From UBA7359 sp041689615 (GTDB lineage: Bacteria; Pseudomonadota; Gammaproteobacteria; Eutrophobiales; Eutrophobiaceae), in assembly GCA_041689615.1 (NCBI GenBank), contig JBDNFW010000017.1:1-64000 (forward strand): a DNA stretch of 64,000 nucleotides, written 5' to 3'. Positions 49,390 to 58,512 of the stretch are shown here, piece by piece. Made by a program: the position numbers and the translations under genes. Each line of letters opens with the position of its first letter. The stretch's first letter is position 1. The notes under the pieces were generated by a model, which worked only from the letters and a program-made list of their open reading frames with translations, was not told the origin of the DNA and did no database searches.

Positions 49390-50106
49390 TTATTCATACC
49401 CGCTATCAATCCATACACACTTGCCACCACTCTTCTCTCTTAATAACTCCAGATACTTCTCATGTGCGGCAAGTTCTTCTTCTTTCGGTTGAATGATCGG
49501 TAACCGTTTACGATTTGTGTCAGTAAGTCTGATCGCATTTTGATCGGCGGCATGTTGTTCTTCCATTGCATCAAAACCTAATGTTTCCTGTCCGCCAGTC
49601 ATGGCCAGATAAACATCAAGCAGGATTTGTGCATCGAGTAATGCACCGTGTAAATCGCGTTTTGAATTATCTATTTCATAACGTTTGCATAACGCATCGA
49701 GACTGTTCTTTTGTCCGGGATGTTTTTCGCGCGCCATGGTTAGCGTATCGGTAATGGTGCAATAGTGTTCTGTCTTGCCCCATTTCCTACCAAGTTTTTT
49801 TAATTCTGCATCGATAAAACCAACATCGAACGGCGCGTTATGAATAATAATTTCGCTATCACGAATGAAGTCGATAAATTCCTGCGAAATATCTTTAAAA
49901 GACGGTTTGTCGGAAAGAAATTCATTACTGATACCATGCACATTGAACGCACCTTCATCTATCTCACGGTCAGGGTTAATGTATTGATGATAGTGTTTTC
50001 CTGTATTACGTCGATTAATTAATTCAACACAACCGATTTCAATAATGCGATGACCTTGTTTCGGTTCAAGCCCGGTTGTTTCTGTATCGAGTATTATTTG
50101 TCTCAT
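49390..50106 (-). CDS. dnaQ: DNA polymerase III epsilon subunit
   Basis: This proofreading 3'-5' exonuclease has 238 residues, the normal length. Exo I is ILDTETTGLEP (Asp7, Glu9), Exo II is IIHNAPFDVGFIDAEL, and Exo III is HGALLDAQILLDVYLAM. A C-terminal alpha-binding segment follows. It lies 3 bases after rnhA, unlike E. coli where the two are divergent. Confidence 0.94.
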   Translation of the reverse strand: MRQIILDTETTGLEPKQGHRIIEIGCVELINRRNTGKHYHQYINPDREIDEGAFNVHGISNEFLSDKPSFKDISQEFIDFIRDSEIIIHNAPFDVGFIDAELKKLGRKWGKTEHYCTITDTLTMAREKHPGQKNSLDALCKRYEIDNSKRDLHGALLDAQILLDVYLAMTGGQETLGFDAMEEQHAADQNAIRLTDTNRKRLPIIQPKEEELAAHEKYLELLREKSGGKCVWIDSGYE

Positions 50107-50109
50107 CCT

Positions 50110-50550
50110 TTATCCTAAATGCTCGTCGATGGCTTTATTTGCTAATTGATCGACACGTTCGTTTTCATCATGTCCACTATGGCCTTTCACCCATTGCCAT
50201 TCTATTTTATGTGGTTGACAGGCTTCATCCAAACGTTCCCATAAATCCTGATTCTTCACTGGCTTCTTTGCCGCCGTTTTCCAATTACGACTTTTCCATC
50301 CATCCATCCATTCAGTAATCCCTTTCATCACATATTGTGAGTCAGTCGTTAATACAACTTCACATGGTTTTACCAAAGATTCTAAACCTTTTATCGCACC
50401 CATTAACTCCATACGATTATTGGTTGTGTCTTCTTCAGCACCATAGAGTTCTTTTTCTGTGCTGTTATATTTTAATAAGGTTCCCCAACCGCCAGCACCT
50501 GGATTCCCACGGCATGCACCGTCGGAATAGATATATATTTTTTCAGTCAT
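50110..50550 (-). CDS. rnhA: Ribonuclease HI
   Basis: RNase HI cleaves RNA in RNA-DNA hybrids. The 146-residue protein has YSDGACRGNPGAGGWG (Asp10), NNRMELMGAI (Glu48), LTTDSQYVMKGI (Asp70), VKGHSGHDENERVDQLAN with the last catalytic His/Asp, and the basic handle region. It is part of a run methyltransferase-rnhA-dnaQ. Confidence 0.95.
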   Translation of the reverse strand: MTEKIYIYSDGACRGNPGAGGWGTLLKYNSTEKELYGAEEDTTNNRMELMGAIKGLESLVKPCEVVLTTDSQYVMKGITEWMDGWKSRNWKTAAKKPVKNQDLWERLDEACQPHKIEWQWVKGHSGHDENERVDQLANKAIDEHLG

Positions 50551-50556
50551 TAAATT

Positions 50557-51327
50557 TTAAATTTTATGTTGATTCCGTGCTGAGGGTTCTGCGACGCCTG
50601 AGCCTATCATATTGCGTTTAGCACTCCACTGCATCTTGATCGGATTCAAAGGTATAACACGTTTTTTTGCAACGACAACATATAGACCACCAAATATTGG
50701 CCAACAATAACTACCAAGGCGTTCTAATGGCCTTAACTTCTTTAACAACTTTTCACTTTGTAACGGCGGTGAAAAGAAAAAACATTTTGTTTTTTCAACT
50801 TCAAAGTCTAACAAGGATAACCAATCTTTTATTTTTGGAATTGATATAAGTCTACCGCTCCAAGGCATCTCGCCCCACCAACAAAGAAATAAATGCCAAA
50901 GTCCCCAAAAACTAATGGGATTAATTCCGATAATCACAACACGACCATCACCAATTAACACGCGGTCCATTTCGCGTAATAATTTATGCGCGTCTTTTGA
51001 ATATTCGAGAATGTGCGGTAATACGATCACATCAATACTATCTGTCGCGACGGGTAAATCTTCTGCGCTGGTATAAATCGCATTTAATTCGCTATTTATT
51101 TCGGTTTCGTCAAGAAAGAGTATGGTTTTATCTTTGATACGCGACGCTTTTAAATAATTTGACCCTGCCGAATAGCCATATTGCAAAATATAATAGCCAA
51201 ACATGTCCGGCAAAATATCCTGCATTTGCTCTTCTTCCACAACGAAGACACGCTTGCCCAGCGGACTGCTGAACCAATTCGAGAACTTTTCTCTTAGTGA
51301 GACTGTTTTATTTTTTGCCGCATTCAT
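50557..51327 (-). CDS. Class I SAM-dependent methyltransferase (YafS-like)
   Basis: The 256-residue protein has a degenerate SAM-binding region (FLDETEINSELNAIYTSAEDLPVATDSIDVIVLPHILEYSKDAHKLLREMDRVL), then GRVVIIGINPISFWGLWHLF. The methyltransferase 11 pattern and the position upstream of rnhA match E. coli yafS. The substrate is unknown. It is divergent from gloB, 48 bases away, as in E. coli. Confidence 0.82.
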   Translation of the reverse strand: MNAAKNKTVSLREKFSNWFSSPLGKRVFVVEEEQMQDILPDMFGYYILQYGYSAGSNYLKASRIKDKTILFLDETEINSELNAIYTSAEDLPVATDSIDVIVLPHILEYSKDAHKLLREMDRVLIGDGRVVIIGINPISFWGLWHLFLCWWGEMPWSGRLISIPKIKDWLSLLDFEVEKTKCFFFSPPLQSEKLLKKLRPLERLGSYCWPIFGGLYVVVAKKRVIPLNPIKMQWSAKRNMIGSGVAEPSARNQHKI

Positions 51328-51375
51328 TATGTTTACTTATTTGACTCTGATTGCCCGTGCTGCGAGCATTAAAGC

Positions 51376-52146
51376 ATGTTAGAGATCATACCCCTACCTG
51401 CGTTAAAGGATAACTATATCTGGTTGCTAAAAAACAAGGCAAGCAGACATATCGCTATTGTTGACCCGAGTGAAGCAGAACCAGTACTAAATCTAATTGA
51501 TTCAGAAAGATTAATCCCGATTGCGATTATGATCACACACCATCATTGGGATCATGTTGACGGCATTGCAGGAATTACAGAACAATACGATATCCCCGTT
51601 TACACACCAAAAACCGAATCCGTTGCCGGCAGTACGAATCCTGTCGGTGAAGGCGATATAGTGGCTTTAGATGAGTTGGACTTGAAACTCAGTATATTAG
51701 ACGTGCCGGGACATACTTCGGGTGCGATCGCTTATTATGCTGAAGGCATGGTGTTCAGTGGCGATACGCTTTTTACTGCTGGCTGTGGACGACTGTTTGA
51801 AGGTACACCGCCACAAATGCATACTTCATTATCCAAATTCAAATCTCTGCCAGACGATACCCTGCTTTATTGTGGACATGAATATACCTTGTCTAATCTA
51901 CAATTTGCGGCGAATGTTGAACCCGATAACAAAGCCATTCAAGAGCGATTGATGCTGACCAGACGAACTAGAGACAAAGGTGAGCCTACCGTACCGGCAA
52001 CACTGAAAATCGAGAAAGAGACCAATCCTTTTCTGCGTTGTGAAGAAACAAGTGTTATCAATGCTACACGTGAACATTTCGCTAAGAAATTGGATAAATC
52101 TGATGAGGTTTTTGCTGCAGTACGGCGCTGGAAAGATGACTTTTAA
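51376..52146 (+). CDS. gloB: Hydroxyacylglutathione hydrolase (glyoxalase II)
   Basis: GloB hydrolyses S-lactoylglutathione to lactate and glutathione. The 256-residue metallo-beta-lactamase-fold protein has THHHWDH (54-60), DVPGHTSGAIAYY, FSGDTLFTAGCGRLFEG and YCGHEYTLSNLQFA, all metal ligands intact. In a methylotroph it could also take part in aldehyde detoxification. Confidence 0.94.
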   Translation: MLEIIPLPALKDNYIWLLKNKASRHIAIVDPSEAEPVLNLIDSERLIPIAIMITHHHWDHVDGIAGITEQYDIPVYTPKTESVAGSTNPVGEGDIVALDELDLKLSILDVPGHTSGAIAYYAEGMVFSGDTLFTAGCGRLFEGTPPQMHTSLSKFKSLPDDTLLYCGHEYTLSNLQFAANVEPDNKAIQERLMLTRRTRDKGEPTVPATLKIEKETNPFLRCEETSVINATREHFAKKLDKSDEVFAAVRRWKDDF

Positions 52147-52199
52147 GAGTTAAGAATAAAGTACTTGACCTAAATCCTTCTGATCCTTAGGATTTCGCC

Positions 52200-53828
52200 A
52201 TGCACATCATACGTAAAGCAATTATTTGCTTTGTACCGTTAATAATTAGCGGTTGTAACTTCACCTCCACCCGACCCGATTCCGTCGAATCTCCAACGAC
52301 CGCTAATAGTCATCAACTCGCACTTAGTTCAGAACTATCACAAGCTAATGGAGCATCAGGCATCGATGTAGACGGTGATCTTCAAAATCAAGTTGCTCAT
52401 CAGCAGAATTATTCCGATGCCTGGGAGTTACTTAGAGATGGTTTGGAATTTGACCGTCACATTGAGAAAAGAAGTGTACAAGAAAAAACTGCCTGGTTTG
52501 CTCGTAATCAGGAATATCTTGATCGCGTTGCTGGTCGTGCCGAACCGTATTTGTATTACGTTATCAGCAAATTAAAAGAACGCAATATGCCGCTTGATTT
52601 GGCTTTATTACCGATTGTTGAAAGTGCTTATCATCCTTTTGCTTATTCGCCGAGTCGCGCATCCGGTATTTGGCAATTTATCCCCGGTACCGGCAAACGT
52701 TTTGGTTTGAAACAGAACTGGTGGTATGACGGTCGTCGCGACATTGTTGCCGCAACCGATGCTGCGCTTGATTATCTTGAAACGTTACACAAACTATTTA
52801 ATGGTAACTGGTTCCATGCCCTCGCTGCTTATAATTCTGGGGAAGGTAATGTTGCACGAGCCATCAAAAGAAATAAAAAGGCGGGCAAACCAATCGACTT
52901 CTGGTCTCTACGCTTGCCTCGCGAAACACGTAGCTATGTTCCAAGTTTATTAGCCGTAGCCGAAGTTCTGAAACATGGCGATAAACATAAGATAAAATTC
53001 AAATCGATTCCAAATAAGCCGTACTTCGAAAATATTGATATTGGTAGCCAAATTGATTTAGCCACGGTATCAAAATTATCCGGTTTATCGATTGATGATG
53101 TTTATACCTTGAATCCCGGTTTTAATCGTTGGGCAACGGATCCTAATGGCCCTCATCGTTTGCTCATCCCAGTAGATAGAGCTGAAGAATTTAAACAAAA
53201 AATCTCAGCATTATCTAAATCCGAACGCATAAAATGGCAACAACATAAAATTAACCGAGGAGAGTCTTTAGGGCAGATTGCTTCGCGTTATCAAACTAGT
53301 GTGAGCGCCTTACAAGAAGTTAATCGTCTGAAAGGCAATATGATTCGAGAAGGACATTCTTTGCTTATCCCAACTGCAACACAACCCAGCAAATATTATT
53401 CTTTAAGTGCTGATGCTCGAAAATTTAAAGGACTTAAAACAACTGGCGACGGCAAACGTTTTATCTACGCTGTAAAACGTGGCGACAATCTTTGGGATAT
53501 CGGTCGCCAATACGGCATTAGCGTAAGCCAATTGACTCGATGGAATGGCATTTCAAAAAAGAGTTTATTGAAACCGGGACAAAAATTAACGGTCTGGGTT
53601 AAAAATGATGAAGATAAAGAAGAAGCCAGGCTTATTAAAACAGTGGCTAAAAGCACAGCTTTAAATGGCAATGCTTACATTGTGCAGCAAGGTGACTCTC
53701 TCTGGCTGATTGCCAGAAAGTTCGATATCCATGTAAAAGATTTACTTAAATGGAACAATCTAAAAAAAGGTGTTCACTTGCAACCAGGACAAAGCTTAAT
53801 CGTTCAACAAACCGTCGCTGGCGCCTGA
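52200..53828 (+). CDS. mltD: Membrane-bound lytic murein transglycosylase D
   Basis: The 542-residue lipoprotein (lipobox IISGC, Cys19) carries a GH23 lytic transglycosylase domain with catalytic Glu141 in LPIVESAYHPFAYSPSRASGIWQF and AAYNSGEGNVARAI. Three LysM domains lie at about 350-392, 418-462 and 492-537 (HKINRGESLGQIASRYQ, YAVKRGDNLWDIGRQYG, YIVQQGDSLWLIARKFD). It cleaves peptidoglycan to 1,6-anhydromuropeptides in the periplasm. It follows gloB, as in E. coli. Confidence 0.95.
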   Translation: MHIIRKAIICFVPLIISGCNFTSTRPDSVESPTTANSHQLALSSELSQANGASGIDVDGDLQNQVAHQQNYSDAWELLRDGLEFDRHIEKRSVQEKTAWFARNQEYLDRVAGRAEPYLYYVISKLKERNMPLDLALLPIVESAYHPFAYSPSRASGIWQFIPGTGKRFGLKQNWWYDGRRDIVAATDAALDYLETLHKLFNGNWFHALAAYNSGEGNVARAIKRNKKAGKPIDFWSLRLPRETRSYVPSLLAVAEVLKHGDKHKIKFKSIPNKPYFENIDIGSQIDLATVSKLSGLSIDDVYTLNPGFNRWATDPNGPHRLLIPVDRAEEFKQKISALSKSERIKWQQHKINRGESLGQIASRYQTSVSALQEVNRLKGNMIREGHSLLIPTATQPSKYYSLSADARKFKGLKTTGDGKRFIYAVKRGDNLWDIGRQYGISVSQLTRWNGISKKSLLKPGQKLTVWVKNDEDKEEARLIKTVAKSTALNGNAYIVQQGDSLWLIARKFDIHVKDLLKWNNLKKGVHLQPGQSLIVQQTVAGA

Positions 53829-53915
53829 TCCTAAAGAAATCCCTGAATAACACGCTACATTTAGTAATCTAGCTGTTTTATCTCGCATTAAGTGGTTTTG
53901 AAGTAGAATGTACTC

Positions 53916-56150
53916 ATGACTCGTTTGTTCAAATTATTCTGGAGACTCCTTCTACACCTGTTGTATCGGGTCGAAGTCACTGGTCTGGAGAATTATGAAA
54001 AGGCTGGCGATCGCGTATTAATTGTTGCTAACCACACTTCTTTGCTAGATGGCATTCTTCTCTATGCATGGTTACCGGAAACACCCACCTTTGCTATCAA
54101 CACTGAAATAGCTTCTAAAAAAGCATTCAAACCATTCTTATATTTTGTTCGTTTGTTTGAAATGGATGCCGTAAATCCTTTATCCATTAAATCCGTTATT
54201 AAATTTATCAAAAAAAATAATAAGGTTGTTATTTTTCCTGAAGGACGCATCACTGTTACCGGTACGCAAATGAAGATATACGAAGGGCCGGGTTTAATTG
54301 CTGATAAGAGTGATGCCAATATTCTTCCTGTTGCTATTGATGGTGCGCAATTTTCTCGCATGTCATATATGAAAGGACGCGGATTCGTTCGCTGGTTTCC
54401 AAAAATCAATATTCGTGTTTTACCTCCAGAAAAAATAACGATTCCTGCCGATGTGACAGGCCATGATCGCCGGAAAATTGCAGCCCTGCAGATGCAAGAC
54501 TTAATGCATAAACTGGCTTACTCAAGTTTTAATCAACGCAATACGCTTTATTCTGCTTTGCTTGAAGCAAGTAATAGTTTTGGTAAAAAACATGAAATCA
54601 TAGAAGACTTTAATAAAACCAAATTAAACTATCAGCAGTTAATCCTGCGCAGTATTTTATTAAGCCGTTTAATTAAAAAACAAGCCAAAGCTGGCGAACA
54701 CATTGGTATCTTAATGCCAAATGTAAGCGCAATGCCTGTTCTGTTTTTTGCATTACAATTCATTGGTCGTATTCCAGCAATGCTGAATTTCACATCGGGT
54801 GCGCTGGCAGTTAACCGTGCATGCGAAACAGCTCAAATTAAAACAATATATACCTCAAGACGTTTTATTGAAGCCGCCAAACTGGAAAAATTAATCGATG
54901 ATCTAGCCCAGAGCTATACGGTCATTTATCTGGAAGACTTTAAACAGGATATTAATTTAAAAACAAAACTCTCTGCATTGTTTATGAGCAGAAACCCTGC
55001 CAGATATTATGCAAAACAAAACCTGAATAAAAATCCTGATGCCGCTGCAGTTATTTTATTTACATCGGGTTCGGAAGGTCATCCGAAAGGCGTTGTGCTG
55101 TCGCATCAAAATATTTTGGCTAATTACACTCAGGTTCGGTGTCATATTTATTTTAATCCGTCTGAACTTGTTTTTAGTTGTTTGCCTTTGTTTCATTCGT
55201 TTGGACTTAATGCCGGATTCTTAATGCCACTGTTTGGTGGCGCAAAAATTTTTCTTTATCCAACACCATTACATTATCGTCTTATCCCAGAACTCATCTA
55301 TGAACTTGGTGCGACGATCTTTTTCGGCACAAATACTTTTTTCAAAGGTTATGCTCGTTATGCTCACCCTTATGATTTTAATTCATTAAAGTTTGCTGTC
55401 GCCGGCGCAGAAAAACTACATGATGACACAGCACTACTCTGGGCTAACAAATATGGAATTCGTATTATGCAAGGTTATGGGGTCACTGAAACAAGCCCTG
55501 TTATAGCCGTCAATAACTTGATGTCAAACAAAGCTGGTACCGTAGGCCGTGTTATTCCTGATATGGAATATTATATAAAACCGGTTGAAGGTATTGAACG
55601 CGGTGGACACCTTGTCGTAAGAGGTCCCAATGTAATGCAAGGTTATTTATATCATGACAAACCGGGAAAGATACATCCGCCTTCAACAGAACGCGGTGCA
55701 GGCTGGTATGACACAGGTGATATTGCTGAAATTGATAAGGAAGGTTTTATTACGATATTAGGTCGCGCAAAACGTTTTGCTAAAATAGGCGGCGAAATGA
55801 TTTCGCTATCTGCCGTAGAAGAACTGGCAACACTCACCTGGCCTGATATTAATCATGCTGCTGTTGCAATTTATGATGAACGTAAAGGCGAAAAAATTGT
55901 GCTTGTTACAGAATATAAACAAGCAGAACGAAAACCATTGCAGGAAGTTGCACGAGAAAAAAATATGGGTGAATTGATCGTTCCTAAAAAAATCATTGTT
56001 GTCGATAAAATACCGACTTTAGGTTCCGGAAAAACAGATTATATCAGTCTGGCTAAATTGGCTGAATCTGATAACACAGATAAAGAAGAAAGCGGTTGGA
56101 TGAACAAGGTCAGTAAATTGGTTAAGCACGACTCTCCTGAAAGAAACTAA
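53916..56150 (+). CDS. Aas-like acyltransferase / acyl-ACP synthetase fusion
   Basis: The 744-residue protein joins a PlsC-type acyltransferase (about 15-200: VANHTSLLDGILLY with the HxxxxD box, VVIFPEGRITVTG) to an AMP-forming acyl synthetase (about 225-720: ILFTSGSEGHPKGVVLSHQN, MQGYGVTETSPVIAVN, GWYDTGDIAEID, GRAKRFAKIGGEM). This is the architecture of Aas, which reacylates lysophosphatidylethanolamine. All signature residues appear intact. Its 3' end overlaps greB by 4 bases. Confidence 0.88.
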   Translation: MTRLFKLFWRLLLHLLYRVEVTGLENYEKAGDRVLIVANHTSLLDGILLYAWLPETPTFAINTEIASKKAFKPFLYFVRLFEMDAVNPLSIKSVIKFIKKNNKVVIFPEGRITVTGTQMKIYEGPGLIADKSDANILPVAIDGAQFSRMSYMKGRGFVRWFPKINIRVLPPEKITIPADVTGHDRRKIAALQMQDLMHKLAYSSFNQRNTLYSALLEASNSFGKKHEIIEDFNKTKLNYQQLILRSILLSRLIKKQAKAGEHIGILMPNVSAMPVLFFALQFIGRIPAMLNFTSGALAVNRACETAQIKTIYTSRRFIEAAKLEKLIDDLAQSYTVIYLEDFKQDINLKTKLSALFMSRNPARYYAKQNLNKNPDAAAVILFTSGSEGHPKGVVLSHQNILANYTQVRCHIYFNPSELVFSCLPLFHSFGLNAGFLMPLFGGAKIFLYPTPLHYRLIPELIYELGATIFFGTNTFFKGYARYAHPYDFNSLKFAVAGAEKLHDDTALLWANKYGIRIMQGYGVTETSPVIAVNNLMSNKAGTVGRVIPDMEYYIKPVEGIERGGHLVVRGPNVMQGYLYHDKPGKIHPPSTERGAGWYDTGDIAEIDKEGFITILGRAKRFAKIGGEMISLSAVEELATLTWPDINHAAVAIYDERKGEKIVLVTEYKQAERKPLQEVAREKNMGELIVPKKIIVVDKIPTLGSGKTDYISLAKLAESDNTDKEESGWMNKVSKLVKHDSPERN

Positions 56151-56641
56151 TCTTCATACTCTATACTGGTAACATATAACGCTTGTTTCGTTCCCATTCT
56201 CTCAAGTATCACTTCATCATCAATAGTTTTTCCTAATAATAGTTTCGCTAACGGTGAATCAACTGTGATGTATTTTTCATCTTGATCAAACTCATCTGCA
56301 CCAACAATACGATGACGTTTTTCATTACCTTCTTCATCTTCTATCGTTATCCACGCACCAAAGAATATACGTGTTTTATCCTGCACGTCTCTAACAACGG
56401 TTAGCTTCGGCATGCGTCGTTGTAAATAACCAAGACGTCCATCAATTTCGCGTAATTGTTTCTTACGATAAATATATTCAGCATTCTCGGAACGATCACC
56501 TTCAGCCGCAGCCACTGTTACGGCTTTAGCAACTTCGTTTCGTTTTTTCCAAAGCGCTGCTGTTTCTTCCTCAAGTTTTTTATAACCTTCCGGAGTTATA
56601 TACGGAGCAGATTTAGGTGCAGGTGGTCGCCAACGTCCCAT
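56147..56641 (-). CDS. greB: Transcription elongation factor GreB
   Basis: GreB stimulates cleavage of backtracked RNA in RNA polymerase. The 164-residue protein has the N-terminal coiled coil (YITPEGYKKLEEETAALWKKRNEVAKAVTVAAAEGDRSENAEYIYRKKQ) with the acidic GDRSENAEY tip, and the FKBP-like C-terminus (RIVGADEFDQDEKYITVDSPLAKLLLGK). IYRKKQLREID and RMPKLTVV favour GreB over GreA. Confidence 0.94.
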   Translation of the reverse strand: MGRWRPPAPKSAPYITPEGYKKLEEETAALWKKRNEVAKAVTVAAAEGDRSENAEYIYRKKQLREIDGRLGYLQRRMPKLTVVRDVQDKTRIFFGAWITIEDEEGNEKRHRIVGADEFDQDEKYITVDSPLAKLLLGKTIDDEVILERMGTKQALYVTSIEYED

Positions 56642-56642
56642 A

Positions 56643-57311
56643 CTAATCCACCGACAATGCTAAAATCATACTGATTTGGCAATAAGGTCTGCCACTTTCT
56701 ACCTGCCATTCGTTCATACAGTTTTGAACATGTTGTAATTGTTTTTTATTTTTAGGTGTTTCATCTATCGCGCCCCAACGAAACAAAGCTTTAGTCACAT
56801 CTCCCGTTAATAAAAAAGAATCTTTTTTAACGCGACGTAAAAAATAAGGGCCTGACGCACCGCCTAATTGCTTAAATTGTTTTTTCAAACTATGCCAAAA
56901 TTCAACAATATTATCTGGCGGCCATTCTGCCAAAATTTTAACAAAACCACCCTGCTCCTCATTAAACTCATGAATCATTTGCGCATTATGTCGCACACTT
57001 TGAATCTTGCCCCAATGTCTGACAATTCTTGCGTCACCCATTAATGCCGCAAGTGTGTCGTCACTCATCATCCGCACCGCATCAATATCAAACTGATGAA
57101 ACACTTCTTCAAATGCCGGCCATTTATTATCAATAATTTTTCGATTGAGTCCTGCCTGAAAGATACGACACGACATATTCGACAAACAAAACGCATCTGT
57201 CAGCTTTTTAAGCTGTTTAACAGTACGAGGCTTAGGTAAAGCTTCTTCTACAGCATCAACACCACCACAACGATTAACTGCAGTTTCATAGATTGATTCA
57301 AATGACTTCAT
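56643..57311 (-). CDS. DNA-3-methyladenine glycosylase I family protein
   Basis: The 222-residue protein resembles the Tag family of HhH glycosylases: FEEVFHQFDIDAVRMMSDDTLAALMGDARIVRHWGKIQSVRHNAQMI, FWHSLKKQFKQLGGASGPYFLRRVKKDSFLLTGDV. The zinc ligands of E. coli Tag are not obvious, so it may be a divergent subgroup with a different base specificity. It lies 2 bases upstream of greB on the same strand. Confidence 0.75.
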   Translation of the reverse strand: MKSFESIYETAVNRCGGVDAVEEALPKPRTVKQLKKLTDAFCLSNMSCRIFQAGLNRKIIDNKWPAFEEVFHQFDIDAVRMMSDDTLAALMGDARIVRHWGKIQSVRHNAQMIHEFNEEQGGFVKILAEWPPDNIVEFWHSLKKQFKQLGGASGPYFLRRVKKDSFLLTGDVTKALFRWGAIDETPKNKKQLQHVQNCMNEWQVESGRPYCQISMILALSVD

Positions 57312-57404
57312 GCAGACACAAGATTCCTTATTTATTCACAAGCCGTTATTATAAAGAATATAAAAATAATACGAGAGTGTCGCACGGATAGCGATTTTGT
57401 TCTC

Positions 57405-57460
57405 AAACGAGGCGAAACTACGCGCACGGATGCAGGAGGTAGAGCGACGCAGGAAGCCCA
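57405..57460. repeat. Repeat-family fragment upstream of apt
   Basis: The 18-base stretch GGATGCAGGAGGTAGAGC (57428-57445) is the exact complement of 21185-21202, one side of the conserved block. The hairpin's other arm is altered here (CGCACGGATGC), so this is a partial or diverged copy. The remaining bases between the glycosylase gene and apt show nothing else. Confidence 0.65.
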
Positions 57461-57569
57461 AGCCGAGAAACGGAGTTTATGTTTAATAAATGAGTATTCG
57501 AGCATATTTTTAACGACGTATGAGGGCAAAATAGCATTCGTGCTACTCTCTCGAAAATGGAGACATTAA

Positions 57570-58085
57570 ATGCAACGCCTAGAAGCCTATATTCGAAATA
57601 TTCCTGATTTTCCTGAACCCGGAATACAGTTCAAAGACATTACACCATTAGTTAAAGATCCAGCAATGTTAAAACTGGCTGTACATCAATTAATTCATCC
57701 TTTTTTAGGGCAAGATATTACGGCTATTGCTGGAATGGAAGCACGTGGTTTTATTTTCGGGAGTCTCGCTGCATGGGAACTCGGTATCGGCTTCATTCCT
57801 TTACGTAAACCCGGGAAATTACCTTATGACGTTGAATCGATGTCTTATGATCTCGAATATGGCTCTGCTTCATTAGAAGTCCATATCGACGCATTAGAAA
57901 AAGGCGATAAAGTTTTATTAGTTGATGACTTATTAGCAACCGGCGGGACAGCCGCAGCAAGTTGTGAGTTAGTTGAAAAATTAGGTGCTGAAGTGGTTGC
58001 TTGTGCGTTTGTTATAGAGCTGGATTTTCTTAAAGGTAGAGAAAAATTATCGAAATACAATGTTCATTCATTGATTCATTATTAG
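57570..58085 (+). CDS. apt: Adenine phosphoribosyltransferase
   Basis: Apt salvages adenine to AMP with PRPP. The 171-residue protein has IRNIPDFPEPGIQFKDITPLV, GMEARGFIFGSLAAW, LRKPGKLPYDV and the PRPP-binding motif VLLVDDLLATGGTAAA. GGAG precedes the ATG. Confidence 0.96.
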   Translation: MQRLEAYIRNIPDFPEPGIQFKDITPLVKDPAMLKLAVHQLIHPFLGQDITAIAGMEARGFIFGSLAAWELGIGFIPLRKPGKLPYDVESMSYDLEYGSASLEVHIDALEKGDKVLLVDDLLATGGTAAASCELVEKLGAEVVACAFVIELDFLKGREKLSKYNVHSLIHY

Positions 58086-58116
58086 TCCTTTAACGAAAGC
58101 AAACTAAATAATTTTA

Positions 58117-58500
58117 TTATTCTTTAGCTTGCCACTCATCAATCACTTCCTGTGCCGCTCGAAAGGCTTCTTGTGCTGCTGGTGCACCACAATAAACTAT
58201 CGAATGTAATAAAACTTCCTGAATCTCTTCAACGGTACAACCGTTATTCAATGCACCACGTACATGACCTTTTAATTCAGTAGGCGTTTTTAATGCAGCT
58301 AACATTGCAATCGTGACTAATGAACGTGTTTGTTTTGAAATACCTTCACGTTGCCACGTAGAACCCCATGCATGTTCATTGATCCAATCTTGTAGTGGTT
58401 CGGTTAGTTCAGTAGTGTTGTTTATTGCGCGTTGAACAAATTCTTCGCCCATGACTTCTTTGCGAACCTTTAATCCTTTCTTTTTTGATTCTTCAGACAT
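58117..58500 (-). CDS. Carboxymuconolactone decarboxylase family protein
   Basis: The 127-residue protein is an AhpD/PcaC-fold protein: GLKVRKEVMGEEFVQRA, LSVTIAMLAAL-type core (SKQTRSLVTIAMLAALKTPTELKGHVRGALNNG), and VEEIQEVLLHSIVYCGAPAAQEAFRAAQEV. It lacks the CxxC of AhpD and is closest to PcaC-like members. No other aromatic-degradation gene is present, so a decarboxylase role is unproven. It lies 12 bases after the SDR gene and is probably co-transcribed. Confidence 0.82.
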   Translation of the reverse strand: MSEESKKKGLKVRKEVMGEEFVQRAINNTTELTEPLQDWINEHAWGSTWQREGISKQTRSLVTIAMLAALKTPTELKGHVRGALNNGCTVEEIQEVLLHSIVYCGAPAAQEAFRAAQEVIDEWQAKE

Positions 58501-58512
58501 GAAATAACAAGC